From assembly GCA_025141015.1 (NCBI GenBank), contig CP081101.1, positions 1-64,000 of the forward strand: DNA of 64,000 nucleotides, written 5' to 3'. The notes below the pieces were generated by a model, which had not been told where the DNA came from, did not search any database, and was given only the letters and a program-made list of their open reading frames with translations. This document shows, one piece after another, positions 25,784 to 34,313 of the stretch (the stretch's first letter is position 1; the number at the start of each line of letters is the position of its first letter). The translations under genes were made by a program, and so were the position numbers. This DNA comes from Rhodobacteraceae bacterium M382. Its GTDB lineage: Bacteria > Pseudomonadota > Alphaproteobacteria > Rhodobacterales > Rhodobacteraceae.

Positions 25784-26695
25784 TCAAATCCCCAGAGTTT
25801 CCATGCGCTGTTGAATGTCCTTTATGCTGACAAGGCGATCGACCCAGTCCTGTGGTGGACCATGAACCGCGCCCAGCACACCCCCAAGCAGGATTGCACG
25901 ACCACAGGAATCACCCCCGGCCCGAATGTTGCGACGGATGGCATCTGTGTAAGTCGGAGCGGTCAACAGGGTATGAACCACGCTGGGTAGACCAAAGGAC
26001 AGCTCGCACGCCATGCCAATATCGGCAGTAAAGTCTTCGGTGCTTTGATCGGTAGCGGCGCAGGCGGCCTCCAAAGTGGCGCGAATGGAGGTATCCGCGA
26101 CTGCGAGCCCGGCGTTCACGGCCTGGCGGGCGTTGTGACCATCGCGGGCGGCGACCAGCATTGCGGTTGCAACCTGTCCATAAACCTCGGCGATATCCGT
26201 GTTGTTTGTGGTGCGAATAGCGGCCACGGCATTGCGTTCTTGCCCGGCGGCGATCAATGCCGGCAGCTTTGCCACCGCGGGCAACTGTGTGTCGTCTGCT
26301 CCAGGACAGGCAGAATCCCCCGTCTTTCGGGCCATCAGGTTTTTCAGAGTTTCGCGGGTGGCGTGGTCAATATACCCCTGATAACTCCCGCCGTCGCTAA
26401 AATGGCTCAGAAACGCCTGTTCGTAGTGGGTTTGGTTGTATCGCCCTTCTGATGTCGCAAGTGCGTGCAACATGACCATCAGCTGTTCGCCGTATTGGGT
26501 CAGATCGCCAGGTGCCTTGGACGGGTGTGCGAAATAGGACGGGATCCCGTCATAATCTTGCCTGGTGGTGATGCAGAATTCCGGTTTTGCCCCCCCTACG
26601 GCACGAATGCGCGGTTGATCATAAATCCAGTGCAGCCCCAGGGATGCGGCATCCCCGACCAGTGCGCCCAAAATCATGTCGCGATTTTTGCTCAT
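25784..26695 (-). CDS. ADP-ribosylglycohydrolase-family protein
   Basis: A 303-residue all-alpha ADP-ribosylglycohydrolase-fold protein. The first metal-site region is LGALVGDAASLGLHWIYD and the C-terminal one is NIRAGGDSCGRAILLGGVLGA. The latter carries GDSC where DraG/ARH enzymes usually have a D-x-D pair, so the metal site may be altered. Family members cleave N- or O-glycosidic ADP-ribose bonds. Inside a catabolic operon it may instead cleave a small N-riboside-like substrate, or act in regulation. Confidence 0.8.
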   Translation of the reverse strand: MSKNRDMILGALVGDAASLGLHWIYDQPRIRAVGGAKPEFCITTRQDYDGIPSYFAHPSKAPGDLTQYGEQLMVMLHALATSEGRYNQTHYEQAFLSHFSDGGSYQGYIDHATRETLKNLMARKTGDSACPGADDTQLPAVAKLPALIAAGQERNAVAAIRTTNNTDIAEVYGQVATAMLVAARDGHNARQAVNAGLAVADTSIRATLEAACAATDQSTEDFTADIGMACELSFGLPSVVHTLLTAPTYTDAIRRNIRAGGDSCGRAILLGGVLGAVHGPPQDWVDRLVSIKDIQQRMETLGI

Positions 26696-26707
26696 CCCGC
26701 CTGTCTC

Positions 26708-27493
26708 CTATCCCTGCACCGCACCGCGGTCAGCATTCAGTTTCTGTCCGGTAATGTTAACGGCCAGCGGCGATGCGAGGTAGAGGTACGAAAGCGCAAC
26801 ATCTGTGGCGGATTGAACACCCGGCAGGGATTGATCATTGCTGATTTCGCGCGCAACCTCTTCCGCAGAGATGCCACGGTCGCGCGCAATTTCCTTTAGA
26901 GTATTCAACGCAGGACCGGTCATTACCCAACCCGGGCAGACCGCGTTGACCCGAATCCCGCGGGGACCCAATTCATGCGCCAACGTGCGCATGAACCCGA
27001 TATTGGCGTGTTTGGAGGCGACATACGCACCCAGCTCCGGCACTGCCGTGCTGCCCCAAATTGATGCAGTGATGATAATACGTCCTCCGTCCCGCATCAG
27101 CGGAACAGCAGCGCGGGTGGAAAGATAGGTGCCCACCACGTTGATATCTATGACGCGGCGAAACGTGGCTTCGGCATCGGCGCTGCGATCATCAATAGGG
27201 GTCACAGCTTCTAGACCCGCGTTGGCGACAAACACATCCAATGCCGGGATCTGGCTGAATATGGCGTCTACCCGTGCGCTATCGGTAATGTCACAGGTCC
27301 AGCCGGTGACGGATTGTCCGGTTTCCCCGGCCAAGGTGGCCGCAGCATCATGTACATCCTCTCCTTGTGACAGAATGTGAACCGTTGCGCCCTGGTGGGC
27401 AAAGGAGTGGGCCACGCCATATCCGATGCCTCGGCTGGCACCTGTCACCATGACGGTCTGCCCGCTGAAATCGAGCCCGCGAATGTCTTGCAT
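26708..27493 (-). CDS. SDR-family oxidoreductase
   Basis: 261 residues from ATG 27493, with GGAG 11 bases upstream. Motifs: TGASRGIG cofactor loop, ANAG (variant of NNAG), ITASIWG serine region and YVASK active site, followed by VCPGWVMTGPA. It belongs to the minus-strand catabolic run, with short spacers on both sides. Likely an alcohol or keto-group oxidoreductase using NAD(P). Confidence 0.85.
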   Translation of the reverse strand: MQDIRGLDFSGQTVMVTGASRGIGYGVAHSFAHQGATVHILSQGEDVHDAAATLAGETGQSVTGWTCDITDSARVDAIFSQIPALDVFVANAGLEAVTPIDDRSADAEATFRRVIDINVVGTYLSTRAAVPLMRDGGRIIITASIWGSTAVPELGAYVASKHANIGFMRTLAHELGPRGIRVNAVCPGWVMTGPALNTLKEIARDRGISAEEVAREISNDQSLPGVQSATDVALSYLYLASPLAVNITGQKLNADRGAVQG

Positions 27494-27564
27494 GTTCTGT
27501 GTCTCCGACAAAAAAGGACGGTGCCGGCCAGAGCCAGACACCGTTTGAGTTCAGGGAGTATGTC

Positions 27565-28125
27565 TTACCAGGTCAGTCCTGCGGCCGGTCGGGATGGAAA
27601 CCAGCTTTCGGGTTCGGGATAGTCCCAATCATCGGGAAAGACGTAGGTTTCAAACGTGGTGCCGGTGGCGTCCTGGGTATCGAAAAAGGCAAATGAATTG
27701 CGTCCTTGCCATTTGCCTGACTGCACCATTTCGAACCCGCGTTGTTCCAGATCAGCAATCCGTTGCTCCCACGGCATGTCATTGCAGTCATAAGCGATAT
27801 GGTGAAAACCGGTTCCGTGCTGGTCCAGGAAATCCTGAAAGATGGATGGCCCCCACAAAGGTTGCATCAGCTCCCAGATCATGTTGCCAGATTTGGCAAA
27901 ACACACCTTGAGCGCGAATTCGCAAGGGGTGCCACGATAGGTTTGATCCGTCACAGTTTCCGGTGAAAACGTATAGACGGCCCATGGACCAATGCCCAAT
28001 TTGCACAAGCCTTCCATCGTTTTGATATGGTCGTCGGTGACGATGCACAATTCGACGACGTTGCCCAGAAAGGTATTGGACAACGTTTCATTGGTCACGA
28101 CAGATGGCAGGGTGGACAGGTCCAT
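27565..28125 (-). CDS. VOC (glyoxalase/bleomycin resistance) family protein
   Basis: 186 residues from ATG 28125, preceded by AAGGAG. The vicinal-oxygen-chelate fold is indicated by VELCIVTDDHIKTMEGLCKLGIGPW near the start and GTGFHHIAYDCNDM, a metal-histidine strand, in the middle. A DTQDATGTTFETYVFP segment with the C-terminal metal glutamate follows. Methylmalonyl-CoA-epimerase-like and dioxygenase-like members share this fold. It is probably an isomerase, lyase or dioxygenase of the pathway. Confidence 0.82.
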   Translation of the reverse strand: MDLSTLPSVVTNETLSNTFLGNVVELCIVTDDHIKTMEGLCKLGIGPWAVYTFSPETVTDQTYRGTPCEFALKVCFAKSGNMIWELMQPLWGPSIFQDFLDQHGTGFHHIAYDCNDMPWEQRIADLEQRGFEMVQSGKWQGRNSFAFFDTQDATGTTFETYVFPDDWDYPEPESWFPSRPAAGLTW

Positions 28126-28136
28126 GGGCCGGCTCC

Positions 28137-28598
28137 TTACTTTTCGGTACCGTCGACACCGGCGATGGCAAGATGCGGTAAAGGCATCACCCCAAGCTGG
28201 AAGAACAGGCCCAGAGTGTCTTCGTGATAGAGGTAGTCGGTGACTTTGCCGTTCGCGTCGAACTTGAACCACTCGGCACCATAAATGTCGACTTTGCGGC
28301 CGGTGCCGGGGATGCCGTAAAAGTCTCCCTTGTGGGTGCCGCGCAGGCGGAACCGGCTCATCACAGTGTTGCCGTCGGCGACCAGATCAATGGCGTCCTC
28401 ATGGATGTCGGGAAAGGCGGCGCGCCAGAAATTCACCAGCGTCTTGAACCCTTCGCGGCCCGTAGGCCAGCCTTCGAGAAACTGGGCGTGGCTGACGTTC
28501 TCGTCAAAGATTTCGTCGATCTTGTCCATGTTGCCTTGGTTCCAGCAGATGCCATAGATATCGGCGACGGTCTGTTTGTTGCGATCCTGTTCGGTCAT
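28137..28598 (-). CDS. SnoaL-like polyketide-cyclase-family protein
   Basis: 153 residues from ATG 28598, with an AGGAGACC-type site. Typical ester-cyclase SnoaL pattern: VADIYGICWNQGNMDKIDEIFDENVSHAQF, then WRAAFPDIHEDAIDLVADGNTVMSRFRLRGTHKG and YGAEWFKFDANGKVTDY. It is the first gene of the minus-strand catabolic run, separated from the divergent ABC operon by a shared promoter region. The family includes cyclases and hydrolases; the substrate is unknown. Confidence 0.85.
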   Translation of the reverse strand: MTEQDRNKQTVADIYGICWNQGNMDKIDEIFDENVSHAQFLEGWPTGREGFKTLVNFWRAAFPDIHEDAIDLVADGNTVMSRFRLRGTHKGDFYGIPGTGRKVDIYGAEWFKFDANGKVTDYLYHEDTLGLFFQLGVMPLPHLAIAGVDGTEK

Positions 28599-28922
28599 GT
28601 TGGTCTCCTGTTTCCGGTCGGGAGCACCGTGGCAACCAGACGGTGCCTGTGTCACCCGACGAAACCTCATGCCTGGGCTGAGGAGATTTCAGGCACTGTT
28701 TCAGGGAATCCCCGCTAACACTGCCGTCAGCCTCTTGGTTGGTGTCCGATGTTCCATCGACTCCGGCAGAGCGGCGATGACCGTGCGCAACGGCCCATCA
28801 CACAAATGGCGGACAGGTCCGATCCCTTGTGGTTTCGGTCTACGGGAAAGGTTTGCTCAAACGCACCTGCGCCCCGCCCAAGGACAGAAAACCAAAACGT
28901 TCCAACTGGGAGGAACACGAAA
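28599..28922. other. Divergent promoter region between catabolic run and ABC importer operon
   Basis: About 320 bases separating two divergent operons that probably serve the same compound. Promoters for both must lie here. No clear operator palindrome was recognised and no regulator gene is adjacent. Confidence 0.45.
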
Positions 28923-30137
28923 ATGACACTCAACACATTCAAGACCAGAGCCCGAACCGGCCTGTTGGCCTGTGCGATGGCGGCCTGTGGATTCACGGCA
29001 GCGGCGGACATTATCTCGTTGGGCGCGCCTATTCCCTTGACCGGGTATTTTGCTGCCGATGGTGTCACGATGGAGCAGGCGATCACCTTGGCGGTGGATG
29101 AAATCAACGCCAAGGGCGGTTTGCTGGGCAATGAAGTAGAAGTCGTGACCTTTGACATCGGCGATTTGACCCCGGACAAGCTGGCCGCTGCGGCTGCAAA
29201 CCTGATCGAACGCGGCGGTGTCAGCGCGCTGATCAACGGCTATGGCGGTATGGGGCCGGACATTCCGGCGTTTTGTCCGTATGGCATCCCTTATATCCAC
29301 AATGACGCTGTGATCGGCGTGATCGACCTGGCAGAACGTATGGGATGCAATGCCATCTTCAACGCGTCGGATGTGGATGTGAATTACGGCAAATCACAGT
29401 TTGATATGGTGCTGAATACCGGTCATGATTTTGGCACAAAACGTCTGGCCATTGTGCACGGTGATTTCGAATGGGACATCAACAATGCCAAATCCATGGC
29501 GGATGCAGCCGAAGCCGCCGGTTGGGAAGTCGTTTACGTTCAGGAAGTGCCGTATGACACCGTGGAATGGACGGGTATCCAGTCCCAGATCCGGGCAGCA
29601 GAGCCATCGCTGATTCATCTCGAAGCGCTCGAGCCTGCAGTCGCCACAACGTTTTTGTCGCAATACAAGAATAACCCAGCAGGCGAGGCGTTGTTGAATG
29701 TCGGCTATATCGGTGCAACCCCCGGTCTGGATGATGTGATTGTACAGGGTCAGGCCGAAGGCATCCTGACGTTCACTCTGAATGCTCATCAGGACAACGA
29801 AGCGGGCAATGCATTCGTCGAGCGTTGGAAAGACGCCTATGGCGCAGAACCTTCGGTCAGCCTGGCTGCCGCTGTATACGACATGGTCAACATGTGGGCC
29901 GCTGCCGTAGAACAGGTTGGCAATGCGGATGATCACGCCGCCGTCGCCAGTGCAATCCGAGACATGAAATATGACGGTCTGGTTGGCAAATTCGCCTTTA
30001 ACGACCGCAACTTTATCGACAACGGGTCCGAGACCCAGCCCGCGCAGCTGTTCCAGGTGCAAAACGGCCAGCGCGTGCGCCTGGTCGTGGGTGACACCCG
30101 TGTGGGTGACATCGTGAAACCGTCGTGGATCCAATAA
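28923..30137 (+). CDS. Branched-chain-type ABC transporter substrate-binding protein
   Basis: 404 residues from ATG 28923 (GGGAGGA ribosome site). A Sec signal peptide (KTRARTGLLACAMAACGFTAAA) precedes the mature ISLGAPIPLTGYFAADG, the standard type-I Leu/Ile/Val-binding fold start. The middle matches the family (EAAGWEVVYVQEVPYDTVEW). It delivers an amino acid, amide or urea-like compound to the membrane complex encoded by the next four genes. The first gene of the operon, it is followed by an attenuator-like hairpin that would let it be made in excess. Confidence 0.9.
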   Translation: MTLNTFKTRARTGLLACAMAACGFTAAADIISLGAPIPLTGYFAADGVTMEQAITLAVDEINAKGGLLGNEVEVVTFDIGDLTPDKLAAAAANLIERGGVSALINGYGGMGPDIPAFCPYGIPYIHNDAVIGVIDLAERMGCNAIFNASDVDVNYGKSQFDMVLNTGHDFGTKRLAIVHGDFEWDINNAKSMADAAEAAGWEVVYVQEVPYDTVEWTGIQSQIRAAEPSLIHLEALEPAVATTFLSQYKNNPAGEALLNVGYIGATPGLDDVIVQGQAEGILTFTLNAHQDNEAGNAFVERWKDAYGAEPSVSLAAAVYDMVNMWAAAVEQVGNADDHAAVASAIRDMKYDGLVGKFAFNDRNFIDNGSETQPAQLFQVQNGQRVRLVVGDTRVGDIVKPSWIQ

Positions 30138-30150
30138 CGATCCCGACGTC

Positions 30151-30193
30151 CGCCGCGCCTTTGCTCTCCCCCTTTTCTTGCAAAGGTGCGGCG
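30151..30193 (+). terminator. Intra-operon attenuator hairpin after the binding-protein gene
   Basis: CGCCGCGCCTTTG (30151-30163) pairs with CAAAGGTGCGGCG (30181-30193) over 13 positions with one G-U pair, around a 17-base pyrimidine-rich loop. TTGTTTTCTC follows. This is the form of an intrinsic terminator that partly stops transcription before the ATPase and permease genes. Confidence 0.65.
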
Positions 30194-30240
30194 TTGTTTT
30201 CTCTCGTTTTCCGTCACTCAGAGCCGGAAGGAGCCTCTGC

Positions 30241-30969
30241 ATGACACAAATGTCTCTCACAAACGTCACGATGCAATTTGGACCGTTCCGGGCGTTGACG
30301 GATCTGTCGTTTGAAATTGAACGTGGTGAAATTCTGGGCGTTGCCGGGCCAAATGGAGCCGGGAAATCGACGTTGATGAATGTCTGTACCGGTGGGTTGC
30401 AGGCGACCCGTGGTTCCGTCGTGTTTAACGGGCAGGACATCACCGGGTTCAAGCGCCATTCCCGCTGTGGGCTGGGAATTGCTCAGACCTTTCAGATCCC
30501 GACGCTATTGTCGTCGGTCACGGTTGGTGAAAACCTGCTGGCGGGTCAGATCTTTGGGCACGAAGTTCGCGGCGCGGCGATGGACATTCCGCTGCGCGAT
30601 ATCCTGTATCTGACCCAACTGGAGGATCAGTTGACCCTGCCTGCATCTCAGGCGGATTTGTTGACCCGCAAGCGGATCATGTTGGGGGCGGCGCTGGCTA
30701 CAGGCCCCGAGATCATCTTTATGGACGAACCCTTGGGTGGGTTGAACGCCCAGGAAATTGTCGAATTCCTGCAAGTGATCCGCCATGTGCGTGAAGAATT
30801 GGGCATCACCATTGTTATGGTCGAACACAAGACCCGTGCCCTGGCTGAGATCGCAGACCGCATTCTGATCATCAATTTCGGCGCGTTTGTCATGCTGGAT
30901 ACGCCCGGTGTGGTGCTGAATGACGACCATGTGGTCGAAATTTACCTGGGAAAGAAACACGATGCTTGA
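30241..30969 (+). CDS. ABC transporter ATP-binding protein, LivG-like
   Basis: A 242-residue ABC ATPase of the branched-chain transporter type, from ATG 30241 after GGAAGGAG. Walker A is GPNGAGKST (36-44), the Q-loop is GIAQTFQIP and Walker B is EIIFMDEPLGGLN. The canonical LSGGQ signature is not visible; the region reads ASQADLLTRKRIMLGAAL, a divergence seen in some LivG relatives. It pairs with the LivF-like ATPase, whose signature is intact and whose ATG overlaps this stop. Confidence 0.88.
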   Translation: MTQMSLTNVTMQFGPFRALTDLSFEIERGEILGVAGPNGAGKSTLMNVCTGGLQATRGSVVFNGQDITGFKRHSRCGLGIAQTFQIPTLLSSVTVGENLLAGQIFGHEVRGAAMDIPLRDILYLTQLEDQLTLPASQADLLTRKRIMLGAALATGPEIIFMDEPLGGLNAQEIVEFLQVIRHVREELGITIVMVEHKTRALAEIADRILIINFGAFVMLDTPGVVLNDDHVVEIYLGKKHDA

Positions 30970-31636
30970 GGTGAGTAATATCAACGCCTTCTACAGCGAT
31001 TTCCATGTGTTGCATGATGCGTCGCTGAAGGTGAACAAAGGAGAGTTGGTGGCTGTCGTCGGTGCCAACGGACATGGCAAAAGTACCCTGCTCAAAGCGA
31101 TCTGCGGTTTGACCCCGGTGAAGTCTGGAAAAATCCGGTTCGCCGACCACGACACGACCAGCCGTCGCGCACCGCATCTGGTGTCGCAGGGGTTGGTTTA
31201 TGTTGCCGAGGACCGACGGTTGTTTCCGGACATGACCGTGTTGGAAAACCTCCAATTGGGGGCCTATCTCGCGCAAGCGCGGGCACAGGAAAAACGCAAT
31301 CTGGATCATGTGTTTTCGCTTTACCCCCGGTTGGCTGAACGGCGCCACCAACTGTGCCGCTCGCTATCGGGGGGAGAAGCACAGATGGTGGCGCTGGGGC
31401 GTGGGTTGATGTCGAACCCGACGCTATTGGCGATTGATGAACCGTCGCTGGGCCTGGCTCCGAACTTGACTGAAACCATGCTGCAAACCGTATCTCAGCT
31501 GAACCGCGACGGCCTGACGGTTCTGCTGGTGGAGCAAAGCCTCGCACTTTTGAAGGGCATGATTGATCGGGTTTACACAATCGAAGAAGGCACGGTCAGC
31601 GAAACGGACACCGACAACATGCAGGAGGTCCTATGA
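30962..31636 (+). CDS. ABC transporter ATP-binding protein, LivF-like
   Basis: A 224-residue ABC ATPase. Walker A is GANGHGKST, the signature is SLSGGEAQMVALGRGL, Walker B is LLAIDEPSLGLAP and the switch histidine region is LLVEQS. ATG 30962 overlaps the preceding ATPase gene by eight bases and its own stop overlaps the permease start, showing tight coupling. It forms the heterodimeric motor with the LivG-like subunit. Confidence 0.9.
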   Translation: MLEVSNINAFYSDFHVLHDASLKVNKGELVAVVGANGHGKSTLLKAICGLTPVKSGKIRFADHDTTSRRAPHLVSQGLVYVAEDRRLFPDMTVLENLQLGAYLAQARAQEKRNLDHVFSLYPRLAERRHQLCRSLSGGEAQMVALGRGLMSNPTLLAIDEPSLGLAPNLTETMLQTVSQLNRDGLTVLLVEQSLALLKGMIDRVYTIEEGTVSETDTDNMQEVL

Positions 31637-32505
31637 CCCAGATCTTCGAAATTCTGCTGAGCGGGATCACCCAGGGCGCTGTGTATTGTTTGGTCGCGGT
31701 TGGGCTGTCGCTGGTCTATGGCGCATCGCGCATTTTGAACTTTGCCCATGGGTCGCTGTATTCTCTGGGCGGTTTTCTGGCGTGGTATCTCGTGGCAGGC
31801 GGGTTTGACCTGCCATTGTGGATGGCCGTGCTGATCATATTGCCGGTTCTGGCCCTGACCGGGATCGGGATCGAACGCGTGATCATCCGTCCGCTGCGCG
31901 GCTCTGACAACTGGAAGATCAATACAATCATGGTGACGCTGGGCCTGGCTTTTATCATTGAAAACGGCCTGCAGCTGGTGTTCGGCCCGGGCACCCGCAC
32001 CATTGCGCCCTTTGTCGAGGGGACGTTGGAACTTGGGGGGATTACGCTGAGCTGGTACAAGGTTTGGATCTTTGCGATTTCGCTGATGTTGGTTGGGGCG
32101 CTGGAGTATTTTCTAGGCCACACCCGGTACGGCCAGGCCGTGCGCGCCGTCAGTCAGGACATGCAGGGTGCCAATCAGGTGGGGATCAACGTCAATCAGG
32201 TGTTTTCGTTCACCTTTGCGCTGTCGGTGGTTTTGACCGGGATCGCCGGTATCCTGTTGGCACCGGTGTTTCTGGTGTCTCCGTTGGGGGGATGGGCCCC
32301 TTTTCTCAAGGCGTTTGTGATCGTTGTTCTTGGTGGTTTGGGCAGCACCAAGGGCGCGTTCGTCGCGGCCTTTATCCTGGCCGTTCTAGAAGCGTTTGTC
32401 ATTTTCTATATTGGCCCGAGCTGGGCCATGCCGGCCTGGCTGGTGATGTTGATCGTCGTTCTGATGGTCCGTCCAAAGGGTCTGTTCGGTGTGTGGGAGA
32501 ACTGA
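31633..32505 (+). CDS. ABC transporter permease, LivH-like
   Basis: A 290-residue inner-membrane permease with the usual LivH start ILLSGITQGAVYCLVAVGLSLVYGASRILNFAHG and about eight membrane segments. The cytoplasmic coupling region (RAVSQDMQGANQVGINVNQVF) contacts the ATPases. It overlaps the LivF-like gene by four bases. It works with the LivM-like subunit to import the ligand captured by the binding protein. Confidence 0.9.
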   Translation: MTQIFEILLSGITQGAVYCLVAVGLSLVYGASRILNFAHGSLYSLGGFLAWYLVAGGFDLPLWMAVLIILPVLALTGIGIERVIIRPLRGSDNWKINTIMVTLGLAFIIENGLQLVFGPGTRTIAPFVEGTLELGGITLSWYKVWIFAISLMLVGALEYFLGHTRYGQAVRAVSQDMQGANQVGINVNQVFSFTFALSVVLTGIAGILLAPVFLVSPLGGWAPFLKAFVIVVLGGLGSTKGAFVAAFILAVLEAFVIFYIGPSWAMPAWLVMLIVVLMVRPKGLFGVWEN

Positions 32506-32506
32506 G

Positions 32507-33508
32507 ATGTCTGATTTTTCAAAACCCGATACGTCGATGATTGCATCGGTATTTACTGGCAAGGGGTTGGTGCGGGATTCGCTGGTCTTTTGGGCGGTGA
32601 TCGCTGGGTTGGCGATGCTGGGTGCGGTGCTGGGGGACAGCTATGTCCGTCACATTTTTATCCTGGTGTTCATTTGGTGCATCGTGATTGCCAGCTGGGA
32701 TCTGATTCTGGGGTATGCCGGGATTTTCAACTATGCCCAATTGGTGTTCTTTACATTCGGAGCCTATGGCTCGGCGATGTTGTCAATCTATGCCGGTTTC
32801 ACGCCGCTGTTGTCCATCCTGAGCGCCGCCGCAATCGGTGCAGTGATCGGCGTGGTCATTGCGATTCCGAGCCTGCGATTGAAGGGCGAATATGTGGCGT
32901 TGTTTACTTTTGCCGTGCATCTGGCGCTACCGCCGCTCATCCAACAGGGCAAGGCGATTGGCATGGGTGGCAACACCGGATTGCTAGGTATCCCGTGGTT
33001 GAACCTGTTCGGCTTTCAGGTGTCGTCGATTGACAAGCTGACCTGGTATTGGGTTTCGCTGTTTCTGGGCGCGTTGTGTGTCTGGCTGATCTATTTCATC
33101 GTGTTGCGGGGGCGTATGGGGTTGGCCTTTGTCGCGATGCGGGATGCGGATACATTTGCTCAGGCAATTGGCGTCAACGAATATAAATACAAACTGTTGG
33201 CCTTTGTTGTATCTGCCGTTTTCACAGCCGTCGCAGGAGGGATCTATGCCCATTATACCAGCGTCGTAACGCCCAAGATTCTGGGGACCGAGTTTTTTCT
33301 GATGGCAATGGTCATGTTGGCCATTGGCGGAATGGGTCGGTTCCCCGGAGCGATATTGGGCGTATTCCTGGTGGTCATTGGCAATGAGCTGCTGCGCAGT
33401 TTTGATGACTATCGGCTGCTGCTGCTCGGAGTGGTCGTGGTGGTGACGGTAATATGCCTGCCTCGGGGGATTGCGGGGCTGTTTGAAAGACAATCAAAGC
33501 AGCCGTGA
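32507..33508 (+). CDS. ABC transporter permease, LivM-like
   Basis: A 333-residue LivM-type permease from ATG 32507, one base after the LivH-like stop. Its N-terminal extension precedes the membrane domain (DLILGYAGIFNYAQLVFFTFGAYGSA). The coupling loop reads MRDADTFAQAIGVNEYKYKLLAF. Its GGMGRFPGAILG segment is typical of the family. It completes the five-gene importer. Confidence 0.9.
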   Translation: MSDFSKPDTSMIASVFTGKGLVRDSLVFWAVIAGLAMLGAVLGDSYVRHIFILVFIWCIVIASWDLILGYAGIFNYAQLVFFTFGAYGSAMLSIYAGFTPLLSILSAAAIGAVIGVVIAIPSLRLKGEYVALFTFAVHLALPPLIQQGKAIGMGGNTGLLGIPWLNLFGFQVSSIDKLTWYWVSLFLGALCVWLIYFIVLRGRMGLAFVAMRDADTFAQAIGVNEYKYKLLAFVVSAVFTAVAGGIYAHYTSVVTPKILGTEFFLMAMVMLAIGGMGRFPGAILGVFLVVIGNELLRSFDDYRLLLLGVVVVVTVICLPRGIAGLFERQSKQP

Positions 33509-33540
33509 ACCAATGGGGCCCGCCCGGTATCTGGCTGGCT

Positions 33541-33900
33541 CTATTGGTAATTCCGTTCAACCCACCGATCCAGCTGTGCCACGACCCGGCGCAGGGACGC
33601 CCCCCGATCCGTCAGGGTGTATTCCACATGTGGTGGAAAGATCTGGACCTGTTTGCGACTGACAAGTCCAAGGCCTTCGAGATCGCGCAACACGCCTGTG
33701 AGAACCTTTTGTGAGATGCCGGACAATCGGTTGCGCAACACATTGGTGCGCATCGCCCCATCGCCCAAGGCATCAATTGTCAGCAAAGCCCATTTGTTCG
33801 ACAACTTTCCCAGAAAGACATGCGACGGGCAGCGGTCTGAAAAAACGTCGCCGATCTGGCAGGGTTCGCTGGTCTGATCGGCTGCCCCGGTTGGTGTCAT
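33541..33900 (-). CDS. HxlR-family winged-helix transcriptional regulator
   Basis: A 119-residue MarR/HxlR-type regulator: CPSHVFLGKLSNKWALLTIDALGDGAMRTNVLRNRL, then ISQKVLTGVLRDLEGLGLVSR and a C-terminal wing ending in ERNYQ. A cysteine-rich N-terminus (EPCQIGDVFSDRCPS) is a place where redox-sensing HxlR proteins carry a sensor cysteine. Its ATG overlaps the stop of the cupin gene by four bases, so it is coexpressed with that gene and probably controls it. Confidence 0.88.
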   Translation of the reverse strand: MTPTGAADQTSEPCQIGDVFSDRCPSHVFLGKLSNKWALLTIDALGDGAMRTNVLRNRLSGISQKVLTGVLRDLEGLGLVSRKQVQIFPPHVEYTLTDRGASLRRVVAQLDRWVERNYQ

Positions 33901-34313
33901 TGGTCTGCTACCGAATTGGGGATCCCTTTTGCTCCGGCAAACACCACCAGAATGCGCACTGGCACATCGCCGGTATTCTGCCCATTGTGCGAGGTCGCTA
34001 TCGCCTCATACACCGCCTCACCGGCTGTGTAAGTGCGGGTGCCATGTTCTCCATAATCCACGGTCAGCTCGCCTTCGAGCATGTAGCCCACCAATGGAAC
34101 CGTGTGGTGGTGCCATCCGGTTTGCGCATTGGGCGGCAGGGTCACGATGGCGGTGGTGATTTGTGCGGGATCTGAGGGATAAGTGATTTCTTGCCCCAAC
34201 ACGGTTTCCCCTGCGGACAACAGCAGCTTTACCTGTGGTTTGGGGATCTCCTGGGCAACCAGAGATCCTGCGCTCAGACACAAAGCGCAGACAAAGGTGG
34301 TCAGGGTCTTCAA
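33897..34313 (-). CDS. Exported small cupin-domain protein
   Basis: 138 residues with an N-terminal Sec signal peptide (MKTLTTFVCALCLSAGSLVAQ). A single cupin barrel follows: TGWHHHTVPLVGYMLEGELTVDYGE carries the metal histidines and glutamate of motif 1, and EAIATSHNGQNTGD is motif 2. Likely periplasmic and metal-binding; dioxygenase, isomerase and binding roles are all possible. It forms a two-gene operon with the HxlR regulator. A second exported cupin with a different core lies at 48.8-49.2 kb. Confidence 0.82.
   Translation of the reverse strand: MKTLTTFVCALCLSAGSLVAQEIPKPQVKLLLSAGETVLGQEITYPSDPAQITTAIVTLPPNAQTGWHHHTVPLVGYMLEGELTVDYGEHGTRTYTAGEAVYEAIATSHNGQNTGDVPVRILVVFAGAKGIPNSVADQ

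Noticed and set aside
29394-30452. 352-codon minus-strand ORF
   Set aside because: Covers the binding-protein and ATPase genes on the other strand, including an attenuator hairpin; no recognisable domains.
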